NCBI GenBank assembly: GCA_028023455.1
Contig: JAQFVV010006427.1
Location: 1,676,001 to 1,740,000 of the forward strand
Length of the DNA: 64,000 nucleotides
Reading direction: 5' to 3'
Source of the DNA: Epiperipatus broadwayi
Lineage: Eukaryota; Onychophora; Udeonychophora; Euonychophora; Peripatidae
Below are positions 1 through 11,259 of this stretch, in pieces (within the stretch, counting starts at the first letter, position 1; every line of letters begins with the position of its first letter). The notes beneath the pieces were generated by a model that was not told where the DNA came from, did not search any database, and was given only the letters and a program-made list of their open reading frames with translations. The position numbers and the translations under genes are program-made.

Positions 1-1440
1 CAAAACTTTCTGGAGTATTTATTTATAAAAGACATTTATAATTAATCAAGAGTAATTTGTTAAAAAAAAACGTTTATGTTGGACTGTCAAAGAATTAATA
101 TAAAAAAAGTAGAAAGATTTTTTTTCTTTTTTTTATCATAATGTAATGAATAAATTAATAACTGATTCATATTATTTTTAAATTACTATATAGCACATCT
201 GAGTGTTTTTCTATATGTGTAAATTCTACATATATTTTTAACATGGAACTAGTTGTAAAAATATATTTTAACAAGAGTATCATATTGACAAATTAAAACA
301 ACATATAATATAAATGTTAGTATATGTGAAAACAGTCATTATTTATCTATCATTAAAATGTGATAACTTATTTTTATTATTGTGCAATAATTCCCATATG
401 TTACAGAACATCTTTGTTTTTATATAGATGTATGTCAGGTAGACACATATATGTTAAAATTAATCATATTTTTATTTTATGGCAATTTAAATATATTCAT
501 AAGTTATTATACTGCATATCTGTGTACTGATAAATAGGTGCTTTATGTAAACCTATTGGAACATATATGTAGATTGCAATGTAATAGATTTTTTTGTATT
601 TATCAAAATCAGAAGGCTTAATTTATATGTAGAGCCTTTATGACAATTTAAGTATGTTCATAAATTATTATACCATCTTTCTGTGTGCTGATAAATATGT
701 GTTTTATGTAAATCGATTGAAATATATATGTATATTGCAATATAATTGTGGATTTCTTTTTATATTCATCAAAATCAGGTTTAATTTATGTGTGACCATA
801 TTGTGCAGACCTTAATGTCATTTTATTGTTATTAATAAACTGATATTTCATTGCTAAAGTTATTCCAGTAAATTTACTCAGTTTTAAATATTATAAATTA
901 TTATATGTTGTGTTATATCTTTTGTTCATAATAACAGTTATAGAGCTTTTTTTTCCAAGCTAGATTCTTGCATAATGGTCTGTTATATAAAAGGGTTTAC
1001 ATTTAGTGTTTATGGACATCCAGTTGATGACATTCCTTGTTTAATACAAAAGGGATATTTTTAAGTCCATGCATTACATTTTATTTAATTCAGATTTATT
1101 AAAAATTAAGTTTATAATTGGACACTACATTAATGGTACTAAATGGCCAGATCATTGATGTTATCAGCATGTTTTATTATCCCTGCATTATTTTTACTGT
1201 TACATTCTTATGGATTAATACTTAAGTTTGTACATCCAAATTATTATTTAAATAATCAGCCACAAACTGGATATGACTAAATAATTAGCCTGGTCTATAG
1301 TAGACCCATTTTAAATCCAGTCAAAAGATTCACTGATGATTTTTTTATTGTTGATCATTCATGATGAGGGATGATGAATGGTTATTACTTTTGGGTAATG
1401 CTGATGAACTTATAGTTACTTATAGTGTTGATATTAATCT
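1..1440. repeat. Copy A of a long dispersed repeat
   Basis: This stretch can be aligned by eye with 22240-23960 in the same orientation. The best-conserved part is 1070-1440 against 23520-23960: both carry the phrase 'ccatgcaytacattttattta', then 'acattaatggtactaa', then 'agcctggtcta' and 'gatcattcatgatga'. The 5' part (1-480) is more diverged and the copy probably continues left of the window. It contains an internal tandem repeat (479-790). No coding capacity is visible in either orientation apart from a short conserved minus-strand phrase. It may be an old non-autonomous transposon or the untranslated part of one; the family is not recognised. Confidence 0.7.
479..790. repeat. Two-unit diverged tandem repeat, about 160 bp period
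   Basis: Unit 1 (about 479-638) and unit 2 (about 639-790) share in order 'caatttaa.tat.ttcataa.ttattata', 'ctgtgt.ctgataaata', 'tttatgtaaa.c.attg', 'atatatgta.attgcaat' and 'atcaaaatcag'. Loosely related phrases such as 'atatatgtaaattttaatcat' recur in copy B at 22590-23200, so the parent element probably had several such units. Confidence 0.7.
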
Positions 1441-1494
1441 CTTGGGTTTTAAGCCAATAAACATCACATGACTATTACTTCTTATGCTTGCTTA

Positions 1495-1996
1495 TAACTG
1501 TTTTAAAACAGGCAAAACTCACTATATGTATTGCCACACACAGCAAGCTAGAGTAATCAATGGATGCCAGAAGGCTTGTGCATAAAATCTCCATCTAGTG
1601 CCTACTCATCCAACATCCCCAGACTAGTTTCTGGCTTGTGGCTTTCGTCAGTGAGGAGACTTGGATCTGAGAGCACTGCACCTAGATCTATATAAGCTGA
1701 TGGGTTTGAATTGGAAACATTAAGGTGTTTTGAATTTAAGATTCATAGTTTTGTAGTTAAGTGAAGATAAAAGGTGGATGCTAGAGGGTTGCATTAGATC
1801 TTAAGATCTAGGTGCAGTGCCCTCAGATCCAAGGCTCCTCATTGACAAAGGCCACAAGCCAGAAACTAGTCTGGGGTTGTTGAATGAGTAGGCACTAGAT
1901 GGGGTTTTTATGCACAAGTCTTCTGGCATCCTTTGATTACTCTAACTTGCTGTGTGTGTGGCAATATGTATAGTGAGTTTTGCCTGTTTTAAATCT
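1495..1996. repeat. Large foldback (inverted-repeat) element
   Basis: The left arm (about 1499-1692) is the imperfect reverse complement of the right arm (about 1797-1994), with a spacer near 100 bp. The outer end reads 'ttttaaaacaggcaaaactcactata' split into arm ends 'aaacaggcaaaactcacta' and 'tagtgagttttgcctgttt'; the inner ends read 'gcacctagatct' and 'agatctaggtgc'. The arms are GC-richer than the surroundings and contain 'aagccagaaactagtctgggg'. The spacer includes 'gtggatgctagagggttgcattagatc', which also resembles the dispersed units at 30530-31030. This fits a non-autonomous DNA transposon or a head-to-head insertion of two copies. No transposase is present. Confidence 0.85.
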
Positions 1997-1999
1997 CTC

Positions 2000-4080
2000 A
2001 GGTTCATATTCACTCCAGATAGTTTTTCATGATCATTCCTTTTATATTTAATTTTATATTTTGACTTGAAGTTGATGATGATGAGATCTATCACTCCATT
2101 ACAGGATATATATAAGATAAAATAGACTTTTTTCTTATTGATTTTTATTCATATTTGTTTCATTCTTCAAAATATATTTTAAAAAATAAACAGTATTTAA
2201 ATCATATTATTTTAATTAATGAAAATAATATAGGGCTTCAGTAGATATATTGTAATTATTATTTTAATAATCAAGTAAGTGTCTATCTCTCTGTTACTAA
2301 TATTGTACATTCACTATAACCACAGGATATATTTTTCGATCATTTTTGATAGTCACATTCCTGATAGTCAGATCCAAACTCATGACATCATCATTGGTGA
2401 AGTATATTATATGTTTGGGTCTAAGTTTAGATATAACTGATTTTAGAATTATAATGAACTAGATCCAAAAGTTTAAAATGGTAAACCATATATGTATTCA
2501 TTGGGAGTTGAACCATATTATAATATTGATTTAAACACAAAGTATATGATTATGTAGAGAGTATTCATGTTTGTTAGGAATTTTGTATTTTTAATGGCTA
2601 ACAATTAATAAAAAGACTCACACTGCTTATGTCATTATCTAAAAGTCACTGCAAATTATCTAAATTAGTTAGGTCTCACATTAATTTATAAATATAATTG
2701 ATGATACATAAAAAAGTGAAACATGTATTTATTATTAATATCAGTATTTGGAGTCATTTTCTTGATAAGACTGAATTTAAATTACAAATGAACAGTAAGA
2801 GCTATAAATATCAACCTTGCAACATTTTAAACAGATTGAAAAGGAATGGTATATATTTTATTAATAAAATATTAAACTTTGAAAAGGTATGATATTTTAA
2901 AATTAAATTACTCTGAATTTTTTATATTTTTGGGGGGTATTAGGAAATATAATAGTTTTAATTCTGTACTGCAATATTAATTAACTACATATGCATCATA
3001 GAGACTCTATGTCAGAATATGAATTATTTTGTTATAGAGAGAATATTGGTCAATCAATGAGTTTTGCAATAGTTTAGCTGCAAAAAGAAGCTTTTAGCCA
3101 AAAAAGTCAGTGTGCATGGCTATAAGGATATATACATTTAGTATCAGAATGTAATGCAGCTGGATAAAATTATTTTTTATATGTGATGCAGTTCATTTGG
3201 TCATTCTTAATATAAAATCTTTTGTGTTGTTCATTTCTTCTCATATATGCCAAATCATTCTAAGTGGGCTGCCTAAATTGTTACCTCTATGGGATTTCTT
3301 AAAAAAACATGGTGAAGACATTGCTCAACTGGATAGCATATGCAATGCAGTTTGACAATGTATTGCTTCGAAAATAACACTGCATATTGTAAAAGAATAC
3401 CAAAAGAAACATTGCATATTCTAAACAAAAACTTTATAACAAATATGTCAATGAAAATACCGACTACTTGAAAAGAAGATTCTGTACATTACAGTAACAT
3501 AATGGACTGTATGGGTCAAAATATATTTGTAAGCTTACAAACTACCATAAAATCCATGGTAAACTATCTAGTTAAGTGTATTATACAATTGTTATTAATA
3601 TTTGTTATTATTTATTTTACATGAATATAAAATTTATCTCAGTTGCATAATATTATATTGCTATTGTGATAAAAAAAATTAATGTATTAAACTGTTAGTT
3701 AAAATTTTATCTTATTTTCACTCATTATATTTATTTGTCTTTATTATTTTTGCATATAACATTTATCAGGAAAGGAATGTCAATCAATGTATTTGAAAAT
3801 TTTCGAATATTTATTATTATTTATTACCCTTTCTGTAGTTGTTGATAAATAAATTTTGTTAATAAGATAATAAAAACATTTATTGTGTACTCTACTGGTT
3901 CTGCTTTATTCCATAAATTAATTTGGCTTTCAAATATATCGTCAGCATTATCTTGACTGTGAACAAATCCATTTTCTAAACTGTGCTATTGTTGTAATGT
4001 TAACAGGGATATTATAGGAATTGTAAAGCTGTAGTCTGTCTTAATTATATTTATTGGAATTTTTGTGGTAGAAGATGACA
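2000..4080. other. AT-rich sequence without assignable features
   Basis: Low-complexity A+T-rich DNA. The longest open frame (2698-2892, 64 codons) has no recognisable motif and fits chance in such composition. A short dispersed segment around 2190-2290 is listed separately. Nothing else was identified. Confidence 0.6.
2190..2290 (+). repeat. Short dispersed repeat, copy 1
   Basis: The phrase around 'gggcttcagtagatatattgtaattat' at 2233-2260 recurs as 'ggggctttagtagatattatactgtaattat' at 4405-4436 in the same orientation, each followed by 'tatct' or 'tatctat'. The matching segment is about 100 bp and diverged. Confidence 0.5.
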
Positions 4081-4089
4081 TCTTGAGAC

Positions 4090-4230
4090 CATGGTCATTG
4101 CCATGAGTCTCTAAATTAAGCTATTACTTGGTATAATCTTTGGACCAACACACAGAAAGATGGATGTCAGAAAATGATGTTCAGGAAATATAACCTGTAT
4201 TTATAGTGAACATATAGAAGGAATGAATGA
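4090..4230 (+). repeat. Diverged relative of the 26.5-kb tandem repeat
   Basis: 'atggatgtcagaaaatgatgttcaggaaatataacctgtatttatag' (written here in pieces: 'atggatgtcagaaaatga', 'caggaaatataacctgta') resembles 26680-26730 ('cacatggatttg', 'atcagaaaatatagcctgta') and 26885-26940. Only this core can be followed, so membership is tentative. Confidence 0.4.
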
Positions 4231-4319
4231 TCTAATAAACACTTGATCATCATTATTAATTATAAACATGGCCATTTGGGAAATATTAATAATAAATGAA
4301 AGTTTGTAGTTGAGCTTGA

Positions 4320-4460
4320 TAATTCCTTTGACTAGTACCACTCATTAATAAATAGTTTTAACTAAATCCTATTATAATTATTATTTGAATCAACAAAAAA
4401 AATGAGGGGCTTTAGTAGATATTATACTGTAATTATCTTTTTTAAATACAGGTATCTATT
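4320..4460 (+). repeat. Short dispersed repeat, copy 2
   Basis: Partner of the segment at 2190-2290, sharing 'gggct.tagtagatat' and 'ctgtaattat' in the same orientation. Confidence 0.5.
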
Positions 4461-5640
4461 GATTATCAACAAAATCTTTTAACAAAATTAAGCTATTAAG
4501 ACAGCTTTATTGATTTTTTTTCCAAAATTATTTAAATAATAATTCATATAGAAACTTTAATTTGCAAAATGACATTCTAGATATATTTGTCAAAAAATCA
4601 TAATAACAAAAAAAATAAAAATAAAACTCAGTAATTATAATATACTAAATTAAGATATGACAGAATTTAAAATAATTTAAAAAATTGTTTTTTTTTTAAG
4701 TTTATTCATGAATCTCATATTTTTATACATAATTTTAAAATAGAACTTTTAGTGATAATTTTATTAAATTTTTTATTTTCAGAAAATCCAATCTTGTGGA
4801 CATGTGAATGGTATAACTATCATGAAACAAACTTAGGCAATTAATGTGCATGGAATTCTGGGTCTTAGCGCCATTTTGTTTTTAAACTCTTTTATTTCAT
4901 TTAAAAGGCAGTTTGTTTAGGATAAAATCTGTAATTGAATCTTAATGTACTTCTATCAAATGAACTTTCTTCAAATTTTATATGTGTTAGAAATTATTGG
5001 CAATATAATATAACAATAAAATATTTTAGGTAAGTTAACTGGGAATAATCTAAGAATGTCAATGGACCAAATTTCAAACACATTGATATTGGTTCTATAA
5101 GTTTTTAGTGATATGCATGAAAGGTGACATTAAAAAATGTTAACAATAAATTAAAATTAAAATAAAAACAAATATTAATTTTAATTGATTATTAAAATTT
5201 CTTATTTTAAATGGATAAAATATTATTTTCTCTTGATTGTTAAAGTTTTTTAAAAAAAAAAAAATTGCTTCTTTCATAATAAACCAATATTAGAATCGAT
5301 TTTTAATGCCTAACAAATTTCTTTTAAAATGCTAGATAGATTATATAAGATTATTTTTTTTCTTCATTAAATATAAATAATTTAATTTTATATATTACAA
5401 TTTTACTTATTTTACAATCTTTAATTTTTGGAACTAAATATTTTATCAAATCATTTTTACTACCATTGCTTTTCTTTCATATTTACTGTTGTGTATTGCA
5501 ACATTTTTATAATACAATTGTTTTGCTGCTATTACAATATTAGAGTCTATATATTATTCAGATTACCCTTTGGATTCCTAATTTAAAAAACTTTAAAACA
5601 AGAAAGGACAAATACTTCTTCTGACACATCTATAATTGGA
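4461..5640. other. AT-rich sequence without assignable features
   Basis: Long A and T runs, no open frame of note, no repeat partner recognised. A lone GC-rich phrase 'gggtcttagcgccattttg' near 4860 was not matched elsewhere. Confidence 0.6.
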
Positions 5641-5648
5641 AAGATACT

Positions 5649-7235
5649 TTGTTTGTTTTTTTTAAATTTAATTTATTCATAAAACAGATATCATCTAAGA
5701 GTATACCAAAGGGAAAATATGATAAAAATTATTTAAATTGGGGTTGGGAATTTACATATATATGCAATACAGATCAGCCTAATGCATTGTATGTTTTATA
5801 TAACAAAATAGTAGCTCCAGTTAAATGTCATAGGCACTTCAAAATGAAGCACAAAATTAAAGACATACATTTTTTAAAAAAAGCTGATATGATTCACCAA
5901 AAAAAAAATACAAATTTCAAATGATTATAATTGCTAAAATTGAAAATAAAAGTGTGACATAGATATCATTTTGTATGACTTACCATATTGCTTTTGGTGA
6001 AACTCCTACAATTGGAGAGATGCTCATTATGTGAGAAACATTGTATTATGCATGTTAAACAATGACTAATAAAAAACAAATACATTACAATTATCAAATA
6101 ACACTACTTCATACAATATCAAAGATCTTTTTTGCCAACATAAAAAAATGGTAATTCATCAACTTAGATTTTGTGGTGAATATGTATTTCAAATTATTGT
6201 TCTACAGATATCACAGGTCTTGCTATATTATTGATGTTTGTTCCTTCTATATTTGTTAATAGTATTAAAAAAATATTAATGTGTGAATATTTATAAGAAA
6301 AAGCTTCCAGAGAAGATATATTCAACTGTATTAATAAATACCTTACAAAATAAATTAATTGGAAGAAGTATACAATTTGTAGAAATGGTGCCCAAACAAA
6401 GATAGGAAAAACAAAGGGTATTATAATATGTAATTCTTCAACTATCTACAAAAGTCATAAAAAGTCATTGTATCTTTTATAGGCAAGCATTAATAACAAA
6501 GAAAATTTTGTCATATTTAAAAAGTATTTTGGATAAACCTTTAAACTTATCAATTATATAAAAGCTTGATCACTTCTATACAGATTTCAAATTTTATACC
6601 ATGAAGTTTATAGTAGTCATCCAGCACTTTTATTACTATGATGAAGTGAGACAACTATCCAGGGAGAAACAATATTGAGATTTTTTGAACTTTTAGTGAG
6701 TTGTTTTTTTTTCACATCACATTTTTGACTGATGAGTCTTAAATATTAATTTCTTGTAATGATAGGTTAATTTTATTGCAATGCAAAAAATAAAATTGTA
6801 TCTTTTAATAAAAAAATTACAAATCTGGATATCTACAGTTGAACAGAATAATTTTGTTTTTTCATCTTGTTTGTATTTTCAACTGAATAAAATTCTAATG
6901 TAGATGGGTTTCACAACACTAACATGATTTACAATCAACTCTTCTGCAATATTTTCCAATGTTCAATGAGAACAATTCCTAGGTTTGGAATTCATTTACT
7001 GTGACAACTAAATCAATAGGCATCAGTGCAAATAATTATGACTTCGATTTAAAACAAAAAATAAAGAATGACCATTAAATGATTTCTGGACAAATTTAAC
7101 AGAGTACACCCATAGCTCAAAACTATGTACTGCTTCCTTTTATAATGACTTATTTATGGAAAACAAGAATTTCATATTATGCCACAACCTAACCAAATTA
7201 TAAGAATAGACTGGATACTATACCGGTATGAGAAT
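5649..7235 (+). pseudogene. hAT transposase fossil (ZBED5/SCAND3-like)
   Basis: The first 91 codons (5649-5921) are still open and contain KYDKNYLNWGW followed by PNALYVLYNK and a His-rich RHFKMKH. This matches the layout of the BED-like N terminus of hAT proteins of the ZBED5/SCAND3/FAM200 type (KYxENYLxFGF, PxCxxCxE, KRHLxTKH), but the zinc-binding cysteines are replaced. Downstream, in shifting frames, I read GETPTIGEML (about 6000), SREDIFNCINKYLT with IGKTKGIII (about 6310-6430), HPALLLL (about 6620) and VLLPFIMTYLW with YKNRLD (7120-7215). In the family these are the IGE block, the TGEDIF/GxKSG block, the EALLLHTEVRWLSRG block and the C-terminal LLPFxTTYLCE...KTKYRxRL dimerisation block. 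Stops and frameshifts are numerous, so it is dead. About 1.6 kb, near the usual 500-600 codons. Terminal inverted repeats were not located. Confidence 0.75.
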
Positions 7236-7420
7236 TTAGTTTTTTAATATTTTGCTTGATATCAAACCAATTTGTAATTCGAAGATCCGAAATTATCAAA
7301 ATCATTAAGAATGTTGTACTAAATATATACTAGTTTATTTTACTATTTTCATGTGTTTTATTTCACATAATTAACATTTAATAATAATAGATATATAAAC
7401 TTCCCATACATCAAACAATA

Positions 7421-7590
7421 ATATATTTATATGCACTGACATGAAGCTAAAATAAGAATTATAATATTAAGATGCTTTAGCACTTAAGGTAGTTTAGCAC
7501 TTTCCTCAAAAGTGTTAAGCCATCTTAATATTATAATTCTCATTTTTGTTTCACCTTTAATTGCATGTCAGCATTTATAAATATATATAT
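7421..7590. repeat. MITE-like inverted repeat
   Basis: Left arm 7421-7485 and right arm 7510-7587 are reverse complements with small gaps, separated by a 24-nt loop. The inner parts are the best match: 'agaattataatattaagatg' against its complement 'catcttaatattataattct'. The outer parts share 'tatttata...tgacatg'. The element sits between the hAT fossil and the RTE-like LINE. It has no coding capacity. Short length and hairpin form suggest a miniature DNA transposon. Confidence 0.8.
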
Positions 7591-7689
7591 ATATAATTAA
7601 CATTTGAAAATAAATGATTTTTAAAAATTCTTATATTTATTATTTATATCTATTTCTCATATAAAATAATCATTAAAATTTCAGGATTT

Positions 7690-8033
7690 GTAAAATGAAC
7701 AATCATATAAAACTTGAGAAATGCTGTTCAAGATTGTATACAATATTTTTGAATCCAATTTAAAACTTTATCTGACCATCAATTATCATAACTTCTAGCA
7801 ATATTTCCATCCCAGTTTCACTTTAGTCTCTTAGATTTCTCAAGAATGCCATTTCTATTTTGTTTTTTCTTCCATGTATTCCATTTTTCATCTTTTTTCA
7901 TTACTTCATAAGTCACATTTTTCTGTAATTCATTGAGTGAAGAGTGTCTAAGTCTCAGATCCATAAATAGGAATTAATAAAACACACATATATATATATA
8001 CACCTGGGTCTAAAACACACATATATATATATA
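7690..8033 (-). pseudogene. RTE-like LINE, 3' segment (part 2 of interrupted copy)
   Basis: On the minus strand this reads CVLLIPIYGSET(W)TL (about 7985-7925), a stretch with KNVTYEV-type spacing, and KxNWDGNIARSYDNxWS with KVLNW (about 7830-7755). These match the C-terminal region of RTE-clade polyproteins (VLPVMTYGSETW, LKWxWAGHxARxxDNRW, KVLxW). The sequence continues the polyprotein that breaks off at 9004: the upstream fragment ends in CLKWRVFN and this one resumes with CVLLIPIYGSET, which is the family order KRKVFNQCVLP. Several stops and frameshifts. The 3' end fades out near 7690. Confidence 0.8.
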
Positions 8034-8044
8034 CACCTGGGTCT
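7979..8044. repeat. 33-bp tandem duplication at a transposon edge
   Basis: Two identical 33-bp units follow one another; each consists of 'aaaacacaca', an alternating TA run and 'cacctgggtct'. The second unit runs into the left terminal repeat of the transposon at 8034. The first therefore carries a stray copy of the outermost 11 bases of that terminal repeat plus its flanking DNA, as replication slippage or abortive excision and repair would leave. Confidence 0.9.
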
Positions 8045-9003
8045 CATTTTATGTGGATTATTTTAATGTGATTTTGAAGTTATGCAATACATGTTTTTTC
8101 TTAATATCTTTCATATTTCACTATATTTATTAGATATCAAGAAATTTAAATTATTAATAACTTATTTTGACTTGAAATACTTTTTTTTTAATTTCAAAAA
8201 TATAACGTTACATTAGCAACTAACGTGAATATGGCCTGAGGCAGTATTTAGCTCTATGTAAATAACCTATTTATACTAATGAGTAAATAATAATAATAGA
8301 TTTATACTTACATATAAAAATATTGCAATAAATATTCAAAAAATTTAAACTTTTAAAACATATTTTGTTATGTATAACATAAATAAATAATCTTTTAGAT
8401 TTTTAAAATAAAAAACGAAGATTTTATAAACTGAAAATAATCTTTCTAATGATAATGTATAATCTTTTTGTTTTGAATGAGATCTCATTTTTTTAATATA
8501 GAAACAGAAAACCATTAACACAGCACAAGACTGGAAAGTGGCACTAGTTGTACATCACATCATGAATAAAAATAAAGTGGCTAACAAGTTTCTCTGGGCA
8601 TAATTGCTGAGAGATTCTTGACTTCATTTAAGGAGAAGCCACAATACATCACATCAAGTCTGATTTCTTACCAGTTTACAAACAAACGCTAGTGGTAATA
8701 ATTAAAATATGTATGAAAATGTAAAATTAAATACTGTAGTTAATAAAAAAGTAAAAAAAGTTCGTCTTGTATTAATTTTTTTCAAATATTTGAAATTTTT
8801 TATTAGTCATACTTTATTTGCTTATTTTTTTTAATGCAAATTTTAAAGTATTTTTTCCTTGTTGCTTTGCTTTTGTGCAAATTCTGAAAATTACAGACCC
8901 TATCCCCCATTTTTCAAGGTAAATTAAGTCTATTTTTGTGCGATTTTTTTTTAATGCGGGTTTTCTGTGCAACCTATCTACCGCATAAAACGAGACCCAG
9001 GTG
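8034..9003. mobile_element. 970-bp non-autonomous DNA transposon, pogo/Tigger-like ends
   Basis: The left end begins 'cacctgggtctcattttatg' and the right end, read on the minus strand, begins 'cacctgggtctcgttttatg'. They are terminal inverted repeats of about 24 bp with two differences, extending loosely further in. TA lies directly outside both ends (8032-8033 and 9004-9005), as for TA target duplication in the Tc1/mariner/pogo superfamily. The 'TCTCGTTTTATGCGG' style of end recalls Tigger/pogo termini; that assignment is by resemblance only. The interior (AT-rich, with a GC-raised island at 8480-8690) has no open frame. The element sits inside an RTE-like LINE and interrupts it. Confidence 0.85.
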
Positions 9004-11250
9004 TATATTAAAAACTCTCCATTTCAAACACATAAACATATATTCTTTTAATACTAATTTTACATTTACTAAAAACATTCCATTTAAGTTTAATTCTATG
9101 TAAATTTAATCCATTACATTTTCATCTGCATTAATAATCTGACCAAAATACTTATAGTTGTTAACTTCTAATTCAGAGCATCATTCTTTAGTCTTTTTGG
9201 TATTTATTTTTAGTTCTATTTTTTTAACTTTTATCTGGTAAACTCTTGAACATTTCCTAAAACTCTGAAAAAATTATTTGCAAAAACAAGCATATTATCT
9301 GTAAAATCTAGATGACTTAAATAATCTCTAGTTGCTTTTACCCTTTAGTTACTCATCTTAATTTGCAAAATACTTTTTGTAAAACTGCTGTAAAACATTT
9401 GAAAATATGGAATCACCCTGTTGAACATTCTTCTTAGTTAATCTTCTTAGCATAGCCATGTGATTTAATTACCTCTGCTGCATTTTGATTAATATTCTTC
9501 AGTATATGACAATATCCCAAGTTAATATTTTTGAGATTAGCATTTGAATCAATAGGAAAATGCTTAAAGAATAAAATGTCTTTTCACAATCTATAAATCC
9601 AAAGCATAATGGCAAATCATATTTATTAGTCCTTTCTATAACTTCTCCCCAATACTTGGATGTGATCCATTATTCTAAAATCACTTAATAGTTAATATTG
9701 TTATTTTGGTTAGTTATAACCCAATATTTGCTGTAGATGAATTGTAGTTATCTTAATAAAGAATTTGTATAGACTGGACAGAAAAGTGGCAGATCTTTAA
9801 TTTTTAATATCTTCTTTATGTCACTTTTCTTAAATATCAAAATTACTACCTACATTTTTCGAATCTGCTGGTACATATTTGACACTTGGTCTATAACTTT
9901 GCCAATATGTTATATCTATTTTTTGTATTAATTCCATTTTTTCTTCTTATTCCTGAAACAAATTTTCTTCTAATCTAATACTAATACATTGTTTTATACT
10001 TTTGAGTCTTTATTGTTTTCTCTAGCTTTTTTCCCCAAATCACAATTATATTTTCTTATTTACTAACTCTTTTTGTTTCATTTTACCAAACTCTAGATAT
10101 TTAATTCTTCTTTCCAAATATTACTATATTTCTTTTTTTCTTCATGTTGTCTTTTCTCAGTAAAAAATTTACTGATAAATTGTTGCTGCTTCATAACCAT
10201 CTATTATTTTTGCAATTCTTAAAAGAGATATCAATCAATTATGAACCATCTTTAAAGTCTGTTAATATTTTCAAACAATAAGTAAGATTTATTTTTTGAA
10301 ATGTTTTTAATGGTTAAGATTATCTCCTAATAATACAAATTTCTTAATAGTTTTTGTTTTTCTATTTTTGGATTAGTACTTATCTTTCATCTCACTAATT
10401 GGTAATCACTTTCTGTACTGAAGCAAATAAAAAATTTACAGTCTTGAAATACAGAATTTTCTCTTAATCAAAATATAATTCATTTTTGCTTCATCTTCAT
10501 TTAAATACTTCTCTGTTCATTTTCATTTAACATTTTTTTCAAACAAAAAAATTGTAATTGACTATTTTTCTTTTTCTATGAATTCTGCAAATATGGCTTT
10601 CTCTCCTTCATGTTACCATAATTAAATTTATTCATAGCACTTTGATTTTTTAATCATTTAACAATTCTTACATTAAAATAGCCTATGACAATTTTAAAAT
10701 ATTATTTATGCTTGTTAAAAATATTTGCACATCCAAATAAAAAAAATTTTTTTTTCATAACAATGAGCACTTATTGGAGCAAAAACTTAAATTATTTGCA
10801 ATTGATATCTTCTAGTACTTTGAATAACTAATCTTGATCCTCTATCTGATACTTTATCAATTATCACAATGCTGTTCCTTCACTTTTTATTTTTAATTAG
10901 TTCTATTTCACTTATGACAAATTTTTAACTCGTTTCTTCACCTTTTTATAAAGTTCTTCCAATTTATACAATCTTCCATCATTTGAAAGTCATCTGTAAT
11001 TGTTGATATCTAAATAAACAATTCTTATTGAATGGCAGCCTGGCTTTACAATCAGGAAATTTTCAGTATCTTCTGCCTGCCTTGGATACAGACTCCTGGG
11101 AATAGAAGCCATAATTTAGTTATGAGTATCATAATTATAAATATCTATAATAACAAAATCATTCACACACACATTCATCCTCCTTTTAAGAAGATTCGGT
11201 TGATATTTCAATTAAGACTATCAGGCAGCTGGAAAAAAAAAGACTACGAT
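9004..11250 (-). pseudogene. RTE-like LINE, endonuclease and reverse transcriptase (part 1)
   Basis: Read on the minus strand from about 11000 down. The endonuclease part gives KLEELYKKVKK, then VSDRGSRLVIQSTRRYQL with VFAPISA (about 10840-10760), GER and NEDEAKMNYILIKRK (about 10500-10455). The reverse-transcriptase part gives VYTNSLLR (9790-9760), IMDHIQVLG (9680-9650), NKYDLPLCFGFIDCEKTF (9630-9565), QG-FHIFKCFTAVLQKVF (9420-9365), FTDNMLVFANNFF (9310-9270, in place of the FADD catalytic box), YFGQIINADEN (9165-9125) and CLKWRVFN just before the break at 9004. Order and spacing match RTE-clade elements (YKLFTK, STxDHIxVL, LCLGFIDYEKAFDSVE, QGDTISPKLFTAxLExVF, FADDI, YLGQ). The catalytic YADD/FADD aspartate pair is not intact and stops are frequent. 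The GC-richer block 11030-11120 is probably its 5' region. Confidence 0.85.
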
Positions 11251-11259
11251 GTTTCTTAA

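Noticed and set aside
11032-11259. 75-codon plus-strand frame
   Set aside because: It lies antisense to the 5' region of the RTE-like LINE, whose blocks read on the minus strand.
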